From contig NZ_JALIRM010000001.1 of assembly GCF_022900255.1 (NCBI RefSeq), positions 558,001 through 622,000 of the forward strand: a stretch of 64,000 nt of DNA, in the 5' to 3' direction. The notes below the pieces were generated by a model. It worked only from the letters and a program-made list of their open reading frames with translations, was not told where the DNA came from and made no database searches. The DNA is from Lederbergia wuyishanensis (GTDB taxonomy: Bacteria > Bacillota > Bacilli > Bacillales > Bacillaceae_C). Positions 1 through 11,323 of the stretch are shown piece by piece. Positions within the stretch are counted from its first letter, which is position 1. Each line of letters starts with the position of its first letter. A program made the translations under genes and the position numbers.

Positions 1-2157
1 TTAGAATATCTTGCTAATGTAGTTCATGCGATCGAAACTCCAAATGGAGATTTTGAGGCATACCCGGATACTCTAGTTGGTACAGACTCACATACTACAA
101 TGATCAACGGTGTTGGTGTTTTAGGATGGGGAGTCGGCGGTATTGAAGCAGAAGCTGGAATGCTTGGACAGCCTTCCTATTTCCCAATTCCAGAAGTTGT
201 AGGAGTAAAATTAACAGGCGAACTACCAAATGGAGCAACTGCTACAGACTTAGCGCTTAAAGTGACTCAAGTTCTACGTGCTCATGGTGTAGTTGGAAAA
301 TTTGTTGAATTTTACGGACCAGGTGTAGCGAGCTTACCTCTCGCTGACCGTGCGACTATTGCTAACATGGCGCCTGAATATGGAGCTACTTGTGGATTTT
401 TCCCAGTTGATGATGAAACATTAAATTATTTACGTTTAACTGGTCGTCCTGAAGAACAAATTCAACTTGTAGAGAAATACTTAAAAGAAAATGATATGTT
501 CTTTAGTATTGATAAGGAAGATCCAGTATATAAAGATATCGTAGAGCTAGATTTATCTGAGATTGAGGCTAATCTTTCAGGACCAAAACGCCCGCAGGAT
601 TTAATTCCTCTTTCTAAAATGCAAAGTGCTTTCAAAGAAGCATTGCAATCTCCAGTTGGAAATCAAGGCTTTGGCTTAGATCCTGCTGAAATTACTAAGG
701 AAGTAAAAGTAGAATTTAATAATGGCGACGAAGCTGTCATGAAGACAGGCGCAGTCGTTATTGCAGCTATTACAAGTTGTACAAATACTTCTAACCCTTA
801 TGTAATGCTTGGAGCAGGGTTGCTTGCGAAAAAAGCGGTTGAAAAAGGATTGCAAGTGCCGAAATATGTAAAAACATCACTTGCTCCTGGATCAAAAGTT
901 GTAACAGGTTACCTTCGTGATGCTGGATTAATGCCATATATGTCTAAACTTGGTTTTGACCTTGTTGGATATGGATGTACTACATGTATTGGTAACTCTG
1001 GTCCATTGAAAGATGAAATCGAGAAATCAATTATTGAAAATGATTTACTTGTAACTTCAGTACTTTCCGGTAACCGTAACTTTGAAGGAAGAATCCATCC
1101 ACTAGTTCGTGGAAACTACTTAGCTTCTCCTCCACTAGTTGTTGCATATGCTCTTGCAGGTACTGTAGATATCGATCTTAATAATGAGCCTCTTGGAAAA
1201 GATAAAGATGGCAATGATGTATTTATGAAAGATATTTGGCCAACTCGCGAAGAAGTTGTGGAAGTAGTTCAAAAAACTGTTACTCCGGAATTATTCCGTA
1301 AAGAATACGAACATGTATTTAGTGATAATAAACGTTGGAATGAAATTAAAACGAGCAATGATCCTTTATATAAATGGGATAATGACTCAACATATATTCA
1401 AAACCCACCATTCTTCGAAAATTTATCAAATGAATTAAATACAGTAAAACCATTAACTGGTTTACGTGTTGTTGGTAAATTTGGAGATTCAGTAACGACT
1501 GACCATATTTCTCCAGCTGGTGCAATCGGTAAAGACACTCCAGCAGGAAAATACTTGCTTGAAAAAGGAGTACAGCCTCGTGAATTTAACTCTTACGGTT
1601 CTCGCCGTGGAAATCATGAGGTAATGATGCGTGGTACATTTGCTAATATTCGTATCCGAAATCAAGTTGCACCTGGAACAGAAGGTGGCTTCACAACTTA
1701 TTGGCCAACAGGGGAAGTAAGTTCTATTTATGATGCTTGCATGCGTTATAAGGAAGATGGAACAGGTCTTGTTGTGCTAGCAGGAAAAGATTATGGAATG
1801 GGTTCTTCACGTGACTGGGCTGCAAAAGGTACAAACCTATTAGGAATTAAAACAGTTATCGCTGAGAGCTTCGAGAGAATTCACCGTTCCAATCTTGCAA
1901 TGATGGGTGTTCTCCCATTACAATTTAAAAAAGGCGAAAATGCAGAAGTTTTAGGATTAACAGGTAAAGAAGTCATCAATGTTCAAGTTGATGAAACGGT
2001 AAAACCTCGAGATATTATTAAAGTAACTGCTGTCGCTGAAGATGGTTCTAAGAAAGAATTCGAAGTACTTGTACGCTTTGATTCTGAAGTTGAAATTGAT
2101 TACTATCGTAATGGTGGTATTCTACAAATGGTACTTCGCGGGAAACTAGCAGAATAA
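1..2157 (+). CDS. acnA: Aconitate hydratase (3' part, 5' end outside window)
   Basis: TCA-cycle aconitase that isomerises citrate to isocitrate on a [4Fe-4S] cluster; in Bacillus the apo form also binds RNA (family knowledge). The frame is open from base 1, so the N-terminus lies upstream of the window. The segment starts in the conserved DSHTTMING region. It carries the cluster cysteines in [11 protein letters not shown] and in [12 protein letters not shown]. The C-terminal swivel domain with [15 protein letters not shown] and [10 protein letters not shown] is intact. About 718 codons are present, and the family is about 900 residues long. It ends at TAA and is followed by a terminator. B. 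subtilis also has citB next to spore genes. No defect is visible in the part shown. Confidence 0.97.
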   Translation, partial: LEYLANVVHAIETPNGDFEAYPDTLVGTDSHTTMINGVGVLGWGVGGIEAEAGMLGQPSYFPIPEVVGVKLTGELPNGATATDLALKVTQVLRAHGVVGKFVEFYGPGVASLPLADRATIANMAPEYGATCGFFPVDDETLNYLRLTGRPEEQIQLVEKYLKENDMFFSIDKEDPVYKDIVELDLSEIEANLSGPKRPQDLIPLSKMQSAFKEALQSPVGNQGFGLDPAEITKEVKVEFNNGDEAVMKTGAVVIAAITSCTNTSNPYVMLGAGLLAKKAVEKGLQVPKYVKTSLAPGSKVVTGYLRDAGLMPYMSKLGFDLVGYGCTTCIGNSGPLKDEIEKSIIENDLLVTSVLSGNRNFEGRIHPLVRGNYLASPPLVVAYALAGTVDIDLNNEPLGKDKDGNDVFMKDIWPTREEVVEVVQKTVTPELFRKEYEHVFSDNKRWNEIKTSNDPLYKWDNDSTYIQNPPFFENLSNELNTVKPLTGLRVVGKFGDSVTTDHISPAGAIGKDTPAGKYLLEKGVQPREFNSYGSRRGNHEVMMRGTFANIRIRNQVAPGTEGGFTTYWPTGEVSSIYDACMRYKEDGTGLVVLAGKDYGMGSSRDWAAKGTNLLGIKTVIAESFERIHRSNLAMMGVLPLQFKKGENAEVLGLTGKEVINVQVDETVKPRDIIKVTAVAEDGSKKEFEVLVRFDSEVEIDYYRNGGILQMVLRGKLAE

Positions 2158-2164
2158 TACTAGA

Positions 2165-2199
2165 AACACTTTGCTAACTAAGTTGGCAAAGTGTTTTTT
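2165..2199 (+). terminator. Rho-independent terminator of acnA
   Basis: Arms ACACTTTGC and GCAAAGTGT enclose a short loop and are followed by a T run. It lies 8 bases after the acnA stop. Confidence 0.85.
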
Positions 2200-2283
2200 A
2201 CTTTATAAAAAGTTTGAAAATTTGGTTTAATCTTTCTGTTTTTTGACAATAATAATAGTAGAACAATTTGAGGAGTGAATGAA

Positions 2284-2412
2284 TTGAGAAGACGTGGGAA
2301 AAAAACTTTTTTAGATCTTGTACAAGAAAATAAACAGGCATTATTAAATGATTCGAAAGCATTAGAGAGAATTGAAAGCAGATTAGATGAAAAGCATATG
2401 AGAAGAGCTTAA
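2284..2412 (+). CDS. Small basic FbpB-like protein (42 aa)
   Basis: A 42-residue basic peptide starting RRRGKKTFLDLVQENKQ and ending in a charged helix with DEKHMRRA. The pattern (basic N-terminus, LVQENK, then an acidic/basic helix) matches the Fur-regulated basic protein FbpB family. Those proteins assist the FsrA small RNA in the iron-sparing response of Bacillus. The start is TTG with AGGAG about 7 bases upstream. The upstream TGACAATAATAATAG resembles a Fur box (about 10 of 14 informative positions, by eye). Its place directly after the iron-rich enzyme aconitase fits an iron-sparing role, but that is inference. The assignment is by pattern only. Confidence 0.65.
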   Translation: MRRRGKKTFLDLVQENKQALLNDSKALERIESRLDEKHMRRA

Positions 2413-2467
2413 CCTTATAATAATTCTTTCCTTTCTGGAAATAGTAATACAGAAGGGAGGAGAATGA

Positions 2468-2611
2468 ATGAGTAATCCAAAAAGGGGCCAAGAAAATTTT
2501 ACTCCTGATCACCTCGGTGAAAAGCAAGTTGCCGTCGATGCAAATAAAGGTAAAAAAATGGCAGATAAATCTGGTCAGCATCCTCATATTATTCAAACTA
2601 AAGGGGAATAA
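2468..2611 (+). CDS. sspN: Small acid-soluble spore protein N
   Basis: A 47-residue protein, MSNPKRGQENFTPDHLG to the C-terminal HIIQTKGE, matching the SspN family, whose members end in QTKGE. Such minor SASPs are made in the forespore under sigma-G, and their exact role is unclear (family knowledge). AGAAGGGAGG stands 7 bases before the ATG at 2468; the ATG at 2464 is too close to that site. The next gene is tlp, as in the sspN-tlp operon of B. subtilis, and the two are 41 bases apart with no terminator between. Confidence 0.9.
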   Translation: MSNPKRGQENFTPDHLGEKQVAVDANKGKKMADKSGQHPHIIQTKGE

Positions 2612-2652
2612 TAATTCATCATGGAAAATCATCTAGAGAAGGGATGTAACAT

Positions 2653-2889
2653 ATGAACAATAATCGTAAACCTAAACCTGATGATCGCAGTGACAATGTA
2701 GAGAAACTTCAAGAAATGGTCCATAACACTATAGAGAATATGGAAGAAGCAGAAGCAACAATGGAATTCTCTAGTAGTGATGACCAAGAACACATTAAAG
2801 CAAAAAATGAAAGACGTCGTGAATCTATTGAAGGTATGCGAGAAGAAATAAAAGACGAAGCTTCAGAACAACATAATCAAGAATATTAA
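2653..2889 (+). CDS. tlp: Small acid-soluble spore protein Tlp
   Basis: A 78-residue, highly charged helical protein with the family signature KPDDRSDNVEKLQEMV near the start and EEIKDEA near the end. Despite the name (thioredoxin-like protein), it is a minor forespore SASP with no CxxC motif. GAGAAGGGATG provides the ribosome binding site before the ATG. It is the second gene of an sspN-tlp pair and is followed by a strong terminator. Length is normal for the family. Confidence 0.93.
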   Translation: MNNNRKPKPDDRSDNVEKLQEMVHNTIENMEEAEATMEFSSSDDQEHIKAKNERRRESIEGMREEIKDEASEQHNQEY

Positions 2890-2915
2890 CTACATTCCAA
2901 GTAAATTCTTCGTAT

Positions 2916-2945
2916 AAAAAAACCGGCACATTGCCGGTTTTTTCA
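2916..2945 (+). terminator. Terminator after tlp
   Basis: AAACCGGCA and TGCCGGTTT arms with a short loop and a following T tract. Confidence 0.88.
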
Positions 2946-3076
2946 TCTTTTTACAAAGTTGGAGTCCTAAGTGGAAATCAAAATCAGTAAAACACTTTTT
3001 ATAAAAATCATATTAATTCAAACCGAGGATTGAATGTGATATTATTAACATATAAAAGAGTATAGGTGGCATACAT

Positions 3077-3514
3077 ATGGTTATTTCAGAAACGGAAATT
3101 GAGGTTCGTTATGCAGAAACAGACCAAATGGGGATTGTATACCATGCAAATTATTTAATTTGGATGGAAATTGGTCGCACTAAACTTATTGAAGAGTTAG
3201 GATTTAAATATGCGGATCTCGAAAAAGATGGAATATTAGCACCTGTAATAGATGTACAAGCTTCATACATACACCCTATTAAATATGGGGATATCGTAAC
3301 GGTTAAAACATGGATAGAAGAATACAATGGTTTAAGAACTACTTATGGTTATGAGATATTATCATCAAATGGAGAGCTGGCTGTTACAGGATCTACAAAG
3401 CATGTCTGTGTAAGAAAAGACAGCTTTAAGCCAATAACGCTGCGTAAGTCATATCCAGATTGGCATGAGGTATATATGAACGCAAAAAAGCCAATTGACA
3501 TTGAGGAGAAATAA
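3077..3514 (+). CDS. yneP: YneP-like acyl-CoA thioesterase (hotdog fold)
   Basis: A 145-residue 4-hydroxybenzoyl-CoA thioesterase family protein. The signature VRYAETDQMGIVYHANYL lies at residues 10-27; the Asp of this motif is the catalytic residue in the family, and EIGRTKLIEELG follows. It probably hydrolyses acyl-CoA esters in the cytoplasm, but the substrate is unknown. AGGTGG lies 8 bases upstream of the ATG. yneQ begins one base after its stop and yneR follows, as in the B. subtilis yneP-yneQ-yneR run. No signal peptide. Confidence 0.9.
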   Translation: MVISETEIEVRYAETDQMGIVYHANYLIWMEIGRTKLIEELGFKYADLEKDGILAPVIDVQASYIHPIKYGDIVTVKTWIEEYNGLRTTYGYEILSSNGELAVTGSTKHVCVRKDSFKPITLRKSYPDWHEVYMNAKKPIDIEEK

Positions 3515-3515
3515 A

Positions 3516-3827
3516 ATGGCTTTTGGAATTACAAGAAATGAGTTGCTTCAATGGAAAAGTGATATTGATAAAGGAAAAATCGCCTTTCTTACCCATTATT
3601 GGCTCGATGATCGTTTTCCCGATATCCATACAGTTACAAAGGTCGGGTGTAAAGATTTAAAATTGCTTTCTGAGTGGGGTAAACAATATGGATTGAAAAA
3701 AGAATGGATTCATCATAGGAAAGATGGTTATTCCCATTTTGATTTGCTCGGCCAAAAACAAGTAGAAATTTTATTCAATGAAGGTTTGGAAGATCAATTG
3801 AAAACATTTTCTATTTTACATTCATAA
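3516..3827 (+). CDS. yneQ: YneQ-like conserved protein
   Basis: A 103-residue protein of unknown function. I assign it by position between yneP and yneR and by its overall character: MAFGITRNELLQWK at the start, HYWLDDRFPDIHTVTKVG in the middle, HHRKDGYSHFDLLG near the end. The ATG at 3516 follows GAGGAG by 5-6 bases and sits one base after the yneP stop, so the longer frame starting at 3495 inside yneP is not used. It is probably cotranscribed and coupled with yneP. No motif tells the function. Confidence 0.8.
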   Translation: MAFGITRNELLQWKSDIDKGKIAFLTHYWLDDRFPDIHTVTKVGCKDLKLLSEWGKQYGLKKEWIHHRKDGYSHFDLLGQKQVEILFNEGLEDQLKTFSILHS

Positions 3828-3847
3828 AAGTCAGGGGGCTCATTAAC

Positions 3848-4147
3848 ATGCAAATTCATTTAACTAATAAGGCATCAGAATGGTTTCATAATGAGATGTT
3901 CCTAGAAAAAGGAGATTTTGTTCGTTTTTATGTCAGATATGGTGGGTCAAGTCCAATACAGCATGGCTTTTCTTTGGGAGTTAATAAAGAAGAACCAATT
4001 GATTTAGGTGTCTTAGAAGAGATAGATGGAATTAAATATTTTATCGAAAATAGAGATACTTGGTATTTTGATGGTCATGATTTGTATGTAGATTACAATG
4101 AAAAACTTGATGAACCTTTATATGAATATAAAAAAAATAACGGTTGA
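3848..4147 (+). CDS. yneR: YneR-like HesB/IscA-fold protein
   Basis: A 99-residue protein with a HesB-like (Fe-S biogenesis) fold. Typical features are the N-terminal ITNKASEWF-type helix, FVRFYVRYGGSSPIQHGFSLG, and the C-terminal WYFDGHDLYVDYNEKLDEPLYEY. The cluster-binding cysteines of true A-type carriers are absent, as in other YneR proteins, so it should not be called a scaffold. CAGGGGGCTC precedes the ATG. The stop codon lies inside the terminator hairpin that follows. Confidence 0.85.
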   Translation: MQIHLTNKASEWFHNEMFLEKGDFVRFYVRYGGSSPIQHGFSLGVNKEEPIDLGVLEEIDGIKYFIENRDTWYFDGHDLYVDYNEKLDEPLYEYKKNNG

Positions 4148-4176
4148 TCCCTTTATGGGTCAACCGTTATTTTTTA
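4133..4176. terminator. Bidirectional terminator between yneR and capA-like gene
   Basis: AATAACGGTTGA(T)CC pairs with GGGTCAACCGTTATT, with A/T tracts on both sides. It serves the two convergent genes and overlaps both stop regions. Confidence 0.88.
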
Positions 4177-5319
4177 TTTTTTATTATAAAAAAACTTTTG
4201 AATTTCATCTCTACTATGCTTCGTAAATCCTTTATCTTTTGCAACATCAAGTGGATATAGCCTGTAAGTTCTAAAATTTATACTAGAAGAAAAGGTTGGC
4301 TCAAAATTTACTTTTTCGATTGAGGTAATGGAATTGTTACCTTTCACTTCTTTTTTTATAGTAATTTCAACCATTCCGCCAATGTCTTTATAATCCCATA
4401 TTTGGCCAGATAAAAAGTTCCCTAAAGAATAAACAACGAGGCCTTTTTTTCCATCTGGTTTATCAAACCACTCCATAGGCTGAAGAACATGAGGATGATG
4501 TCCTAAAATAATGTCCGCACCTGCATTCATAAATTCGGCAGCTTGATCTTTCTGAATTTGATTAGGCTGCCGAACATATTCATCGCCCCAATGGATAGCC
4601 AATAAAACAAGATCGGATTTTGGTTTAGCTTCCTCAATATCTTTTATGACTTGTTTTGGATCTAATTGACTAACAAGGTATTCCTTTCCTTGAGGAATAG
4701 GAATACCGTTAAAGTGTGTTGCGTATGCTAGTACGGCAATTCTAATTCCATTTACAGTCATAATTCTAATGTTTGCCTTATCCTCAGGATCCTTAAATGT
4801 ACCGGTATAAGGCAGTTTTTTCTTTTCATAATATCGGATAGCACTTAAAATCCCACGTTCCCCTTTATCAAGTGAATGGTTATTGGCTGTGGTTACCATA
4901 TCAACACCAGCATTCATTAATGTGTCAACGATTTCATGTGGGCTATTAAATGACGGATAACTAGTTATACCAATTTCTGTTCCACCAGGAATAGACTCTT
5001 GATTTGCAATTAAAAAGTCAGGTCTTTGCAACAAAGATTTTACGGGTTCAAACATAGGATTAAAATCATAGCCGCTATTAGTTTTAGCGTCGTTATATAC
5101 CCAATCATGAATTAAAATATCACCTATGCCGCCAATGACAGCCTCTGTTTTATATCCTTTTGGTTCAATCTCAATGTTTCTTTGATTTTGCGTGTTAATA
5201 CTTTTATGTATCGTTTCTGAGGATTGTTTATTTTGGTATAAAAATAAAGTTATAATGCCTGACAGTAATACAATAATCAATATGACCCCAAATATTATAC
5301 TTTTCCTATTCATCGGCAT
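4174..5319 (-). CDS. CapA/PgsA-family calcineurin-like protein
   Basis: A 381-residue membrane-anchored protein with one N-terminal hydrophobic helix (about residues 6-27) and an extracytoplasmic CapA domain. Metallophosphatase-type motifs are visible in order: GIGDILIH, ANQESIP, TTANNHSLDKG, LAIHWGDEY and LGHHPHVLQ. Characterised relatives (PgsA/CapA) take part in poly-gamma-glutamate synthesis or export, but no pgsB or pgsC is nearby. This copy may therefore act on another surface polymer. The upstream ribosome binding site is weak and the second ATG, two codons in, is equally possible. It is a single gene, convergent with yneR. Confidence 0.88.
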   Translation of the reverse strand: MPMNRKSIIFGVILIIVLLSGIITLFLYQNKQSSETIHKSINTQNQRNIEIEPKGYKTEAVIGGIGDILIHDWVYNDAKTNSGYDFNPMFEPVKSLLQRPDFLIANQESIPGGTEIGITSYPSFNSPHEIVDTLMNAGVDMVTTANNHSLDKGERGILSAIRYYEKKKLPYTGTFKDPEDKANIRIMTVNGIRIAVLAYATHFNGIPIPQGKEYLVSQLDPKQVIKDIEEAKPKSDLVLLAIHWGDEYVRQPNQIQKDQAAEFMNAGADIILGHHPHVLQPMEWFDKPDGKKGLVVYSLGNFLSGQIWDYKDIGGMVEITIKKEVKGNNSITSIEKVNFEPTFSSSINFRTYRLYPLDVAKDKGFTKHSRDEIQKFFYNKK

Positions 5320-5361
5320 TCAATCTTTCTATTTTTTATTTTCTAAAGTAATTTTTTCAAG

Positions 5362-5943
5362 TTAAATCCATTTTACTTTAGGTTCTGTTTTATTAATAAT
5401 CCTTTTTATGTTCGTTCGATGTCGGATTATAACAAATGATGCTAAAGCCACAGCGACAAGAATTAATGGTATATCTCTTGTAAAAAGTGAATAAATAACT
5501 GCGAATACTCCTGCCAATATAGATGATAACGATACGTATTTAGTCAATTTTAAACTTAATAGAAAAACTAAAACTAATAATATAAACAGTATAGGAACAT
5601 AACCTAAAAGGATTCCGCCGGAAGTTGCGACAGCTTTCCCGCCTCGGAAACCTGCAAAGATTGGAAACATATGTCCTACTACAGCGAAAATCCCCGCAAT
5701 CAATGGATGCATATCAACCCCAATAAACTTTGTTAATAAGATGACAATTGTTCCTTTTAATATATCGGCTAAAGTGACGGTGATTCCAGCCTTTTTTCCT
5801 AGTGTACGAAAAGTATTCGTACCCCCTAGATTACCACTACCATGCTGTCTAATATCTATTCCATAAAAGACCTTGCCTACGATCAGGCCTGAAGGTATGG
5901 ATCCGATTAAATAAGCTCCTAGTAACACAAGTACATATTCCAT
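5362..5943 (-). CDS. plsY: Glycerol-3-phosphate acyltransferase PlsY
   Basis: An integral membrane acyltransferase that transfers acyl from acyl-phosphate to glycerol-3-phosphate in the first step of phospholipid synthesis. It shows several membrane segments and the family motifs [26 protein letters not shown] and [16 protein letters not shown] start it at the ATG at 5943 because GGAG is then 8 bases upstream; the ATG at 5949 is only 2 bases from that site. About 193 residues, normal length. It is divergent from yneT and next to parE/parC, as in B. subtilis. Confidence 0.95.
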   Translation of the reverse strand: MEYVLVLLGAYLIGSIPSGLIVGKVFYGIDIRQHGSGNLGGTNTFRTLGKKAGITVTLADILKGTIVILLTKFIGVDMHPLIAGIFAVVGHMFPIFAGFRGGKAVATSGGILLGYVPILFILLVLVFLLSLKLTKYVSLSSILAGVFAVIYSLFTRDIPLILVAVALASFVIIRHRTNIKRIINKTEPKVKWI

Positions 5944-6113
5944 AAACATTGCTCCTTTATCTAATACCTATCAATTCATTGTACCATGAAGATTCTGCAA
6001 AGAAAAAACAATTTTCCGCAGAAAATGTCATTCTGAGTATTGTACTTGCAACAATGCCTTTACTAAATTACCATAATATTCAACACCAATTTATTAATAG
6101 GGAGGAATTAGTT

Positions 6114-6527
6114 ATGCCTATAGAAAATCCAAGCCGCGAAGAAATCGGAGAAATTTTAAAAAAAGCAAAAAGAATAGCTGTTGTCGGAATAAGCGATAAT
6201 CCAGAAAGAACCTCATACATGGTATCTGAGGCGATGAAAAATGCCGGGTACGAAATAATTCCGGTTAATCCTCTCGTAGATGAGGTTTTGGGAACAAAAG
6301 CAGTGGCTTCTTTAAAGGACATCGAAGGACATGTAGATATAGTAAATATTTTTAGGCGTCCGGAGTTTTTACCTGAAATCGCCAAAGAGTTTACAGAAAT
6401 TGATGCAGATGTATTTTGGGCACAATTAGGTATCGAAAATGAAGAGGCATATGAGTATTTAAAGGAAAAGGGATATACTGTTATAATGGATCGTTGTATT
6501 AAAGTAGAACATGCAATAACAAAATAA
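6114..6527 (+). CDS. yneT: CoA-binding protein YneT
   Basis: A 137-residue Rossmann-fold CoA-binding domain protein: RIAVVGISDNPERTSYMV near residue 20, then VDIVNIFRRPEFLPEI and FWAQLGIENEEA. Function is unproven; related domains bind CoA in succinyl-CoA synthetase. The start is the ATG at 6114, 7 bases after GGGAGG; the open frame extends further upstream but has no ribosome binding site there. Terminated by a strong hairpin before parE. Confidence 0.9.
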   Translation: MPIENPSREEIGEILKKAKRIAVVGISDNPERTSYMVSEAMKNAGYEIIPVNPLVDEVLGTKAVASLKDIEGHVDIVNIFRRPEFLPEIAKEFTEIDADVFWAQLGIENEEAYEYLKEKGYTVIMDRCIKVEHAITK

Positions 6528-6534
6528 TTTGGTT

Positions 6535-6567
6535 AAAACAAGCACTTAATTGGTGCTTGTTTTTTAT
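6535..6567 (+). terminator. Terminator after yneT
   Basis: AACAAGCAC and GTGCTTGTT arms followed by T6. Confidence 0.87.
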
Positions 6568-6616
6568 TGATACACCAAAAGCAAATTTGCCAAAAGTGGA
6601 TAAAGGGTTATAGAAT

Positions 6617-6645
6617 AAGACATACGCGCTTTTTTTTGATAAAAT
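6617..6645 (+). promoter_or_regulatory. Possible sigma-A promoter of parEC
   Basis: AAGACA, a 17-base spacer and TAAAAT lie 56 bases upstream of the parE GTG. The -35 matches 4 of 6 positions and the -10 matches 5 of 6. Confidence 0.45.
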
Positions 6646-6701
6646 AGATAGAGGGCGAACACCCGTTTGATTATTGTTTGGTTTTTGAAAGGGGTATATA
6701 A

Positions 6702-8677
<1,976 letters not shown>

Positions 8678-8678
<1 letters not shown>

Positions 8679-11122
8679 TGAGTTTACAAGAAAGATTTCA
8701 AGACTTACCTCTTGAAGAAGTTATTGGTGACCGTTTTGGTCGTTATAGTAAATATATTATTCAAGATCGGGCACTGCCTGATGCAAGGGACGGTTTAAAG
8801 CCTGTTCAACGTCGTATATTGTATGCGATGCATATGGAAGGTAATACTGCGGATAAAGGGTTTCGTAAATCAGCAAAAACAGTTGGTAATGTTATAGGTA
8901 ATTATCATCCGCACGGTGATACATCTGTATATGATGCAATGGTTAGGATGAGTCAGTCGTGGAAGGTCCGGCAAATGCTAGTAGAAATGCATGGGAATAA
9001 CGGAAGTGTTGATGGTGACCCTGCAGCTGCTATGCGTTATACAGAGGCACGCCTTTCACAAGTTGCATCAGAATTATTACGTGATATAGATAAAAGAACT
9101 GTAGACTTTATTCCTAACTTTGATGATACATCATCAGAACCAACGGTATTGCCAGCAAGATTCCCAAACCTATTAGTAAATGGTTCAACGGGTATATCTG
9201 CTGGTTATGCGACTGATATCCCTCCTCATCACTTAGGGGAAGTAATTGATGCTGTCATTATGAGAATTGAAAAGCCGAATTGTACCGTAGATGATACAAT
9301 GACAGTTTTAAAAGGACCTGATTTCCCTACTGGTGGGATTATTCAAGGTGTTGATGGCATTAAAAAGGCGTATGAAACTGGCCGCGGAAAAATGATTGTA
9401 CGAGCTCAAACAGAAATCGAATCAATTCGCGGAGGGCGCCAACAAATTGTTATTACTGAAATACCATACGATGTTAATAAAGCGAATCTCGTAAAAAAAA
9501 TGGATGAATTCCGTTTAGATCGTAAGTTGGAAGGAATTGCAGAGGTTCGTGATGAAACAGATCGAACAGGTCTTAGAATCGTTGTTGAGTTGAAAAAAGA
9601 AGCAGACGCTGAAGGCGTTTTGAATTATTTATTTAAGAATAGTGATCTTCAAGTAACGTATAACTTCAATATGGTTGCAATTGATAATCGTAGACCGAAA
9701 TTAATGGGTCTTATTGACTTGCTTGATGCTTACATCGGCCACCAAAAAGAAGTAGTGACAAATCGATCAAAATATGAACTGCAAAAAGCGAGAGAAAGAC
9801 ATCATATTGTCGAAGGGTTAATGAAGGCACTTTCTATACTTGATGAAGTGATTGCAACAATTCGCGCTTCTAAAGATAAACGCGATGCTAAAGATAACCT
9901 CATAAAGAAGTATGCTTTTACAGAAAAACAAGCAGAAGCGATTGTTTCTCTTCAACTATATCGATTAACGAATACAGATATTACAGCCCTTCAGACAGAA
10001 GCTAGCGAGTTAATTAATACGATTGACTACTTAACGGGCATTTTAGAAAGTGAAAAGAAACTTTTAAATTTAATTAAAAAAGAACTAAAAGACATTAAAA
10101 AGAAATATTCAGACGCAAGACGTACTGTAATAGAAGAAAAAGTTGCTGAAATTAAAATTAATCTAGAAGTCATGATTCCTAGTGAGGATGTTATTGTAAC
10201 AGTAACGAAGGAAGGGTATATAAAAAGAACGAGTATCCGTTCCTATTCAGCATCAAATGGCCAAGAACTAGCTATGAAAGAATCAGATTGGCTCTTATTT
10301 ATGCAAGAAATTAATACGACCAATACCTTGTTATTGTTCACGAATAAAGGAAATTATTTGTACATGCCTGTTCATGAGCTTCCAGATATCCGTTGGAAAG
10401 ACCTAGGGCAACATATAGCTGCTATCATGCCGATTGCTCGTGACGAGGAAATTATTAAAGCTATTCCAATTAAGGAATTTAATGAACATGAGTTCCTTGT
10501 TTTCTTCACTAAGCAAGGGATGGTTAAGAAAAGTACTTTAGATTTATACAAAGCACAACGATATTCCCGCCCGTTAGTTGCTATCAATTTAAAAGATGAT
10601 GACCAAGTTGTAGATGTCCATATTACAGATGGTAAAAAGGATATATTTATCGCAACACATACGGGTTATGGTTTATGGTTCTCTGAAGAAGAAGTAAATC
10701 AAGTTGGTGCAAGGGCAGCAGGTGTAAAGGCAATTAACTTAAAGGACCTAGATTATGTCGTAAATGGTGAAGTGTTCGTGCCTGATGAAAGTGGTATCGG
10801 TATTCTAATTGCTACTCAACGAGGGGCAGTCAAGAAAATGAAATTATCTGAATTTGAAAAAGCCAGTCGTGCAAAAAGAGGCGTCGTTTTATTACGTGAG
10901 TTAAAAAATAATCCACATCGCATAATTGGTATGAAAACAGTTAAAAATCATGATGAATTAACTCTTGTAACAGAAAAAGGCCATGAAGAAGTCATTAATA
11001 GTTCAAATGTCAGAAATAGTGATCGTTATTCAAATGGTTCCTTCATAATGGATGAAATGAAGAACGGACCTGCGAAATTAATGTTTAGGAATGTAAACAT
11101 TGGGGTACAAGAAGAGAATTGA
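8678..11122 (+). CDS. parC: DNA topoisomerase IV subunit A
   Basis: DNA-cleaving subunit of topoisomerase IV. The catalytic tyrosine is Y121 in [11 protein letters not shown]. The quinolone region reads [15 protein letters not shown], so the positions equivalent to Ser80 and Glu84 of S. aureus ParC are Thr82 and Asp86. The C-terminal beta-pinwheel repeats include [15 protein letters not shown] and [13 protein letters not shown]. 814 residues. It overlaps the parE stop by one base and is followed by a terminator. Confidence 0.97.
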
Positions 11123-11158
11123 GAAAAATAAGCCTTCAACTATGAAGGCTTATTTTTT
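11122..11158 (+). terminator. Terminator after parC
   Basis: AAATAAGCCTTCA and TGAAGGCTTATTT arms, then a T run. Confidence 0.88.
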
Positions 11159-11182
11159 ATAAATAAATTTATAAATATACTA

Positions 11183-11210
11183 TTGTATTTATTTTTATTC
11201 AAAGTATAAT
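11183..11210 (+). promoter_or_regulatory. argC promoter with AhrC/ArgR ARG box
   Basis: TTGTAT, 16 bases, TATAAT. Between them on the minus strand is TGAATAAAAATAAA (11188-11201), matching 12 of 14 positions of the Bacillus ARG box TGAATAAAAATTCA. The box fills the -35/-10 spacer, so an arginine-bound AhrC there would block RNA polymerase. A leader of about 110 bases follows. Confidence 0.65.
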
Positions 11211-11323
11211 AGAAAACATCATAAATAATTATTGGGATAACGTCTTATTAAAATTAATAAAAAAATTTTTTATACTCTAATATGCAATTGGCAAACTTGT
11301 AAGACTTTTTAGGAGTGAAACGA

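Noticed and set aside
2198-2632. 144-codon minus-strand frame
   Set aside because: It runs antisense over the FbpB-like and sspN genes, is rich in Phe/Leu/Tyr like AT-rich shadow frames, and has no ribosome site.
4174-5319. Assignment of the CapA-like gene as poly-gamma-glutamate pgsA
   Set aside because: No pgsB, pgsC or pgsE is adjacent; only the family name is supported.
6040-6080. Possible -35/-10 pair (TTGCAA, TAATAT) before yneT
   Set aside because: The spacer is 20-22 bases, too long for a sigma-A promoter.
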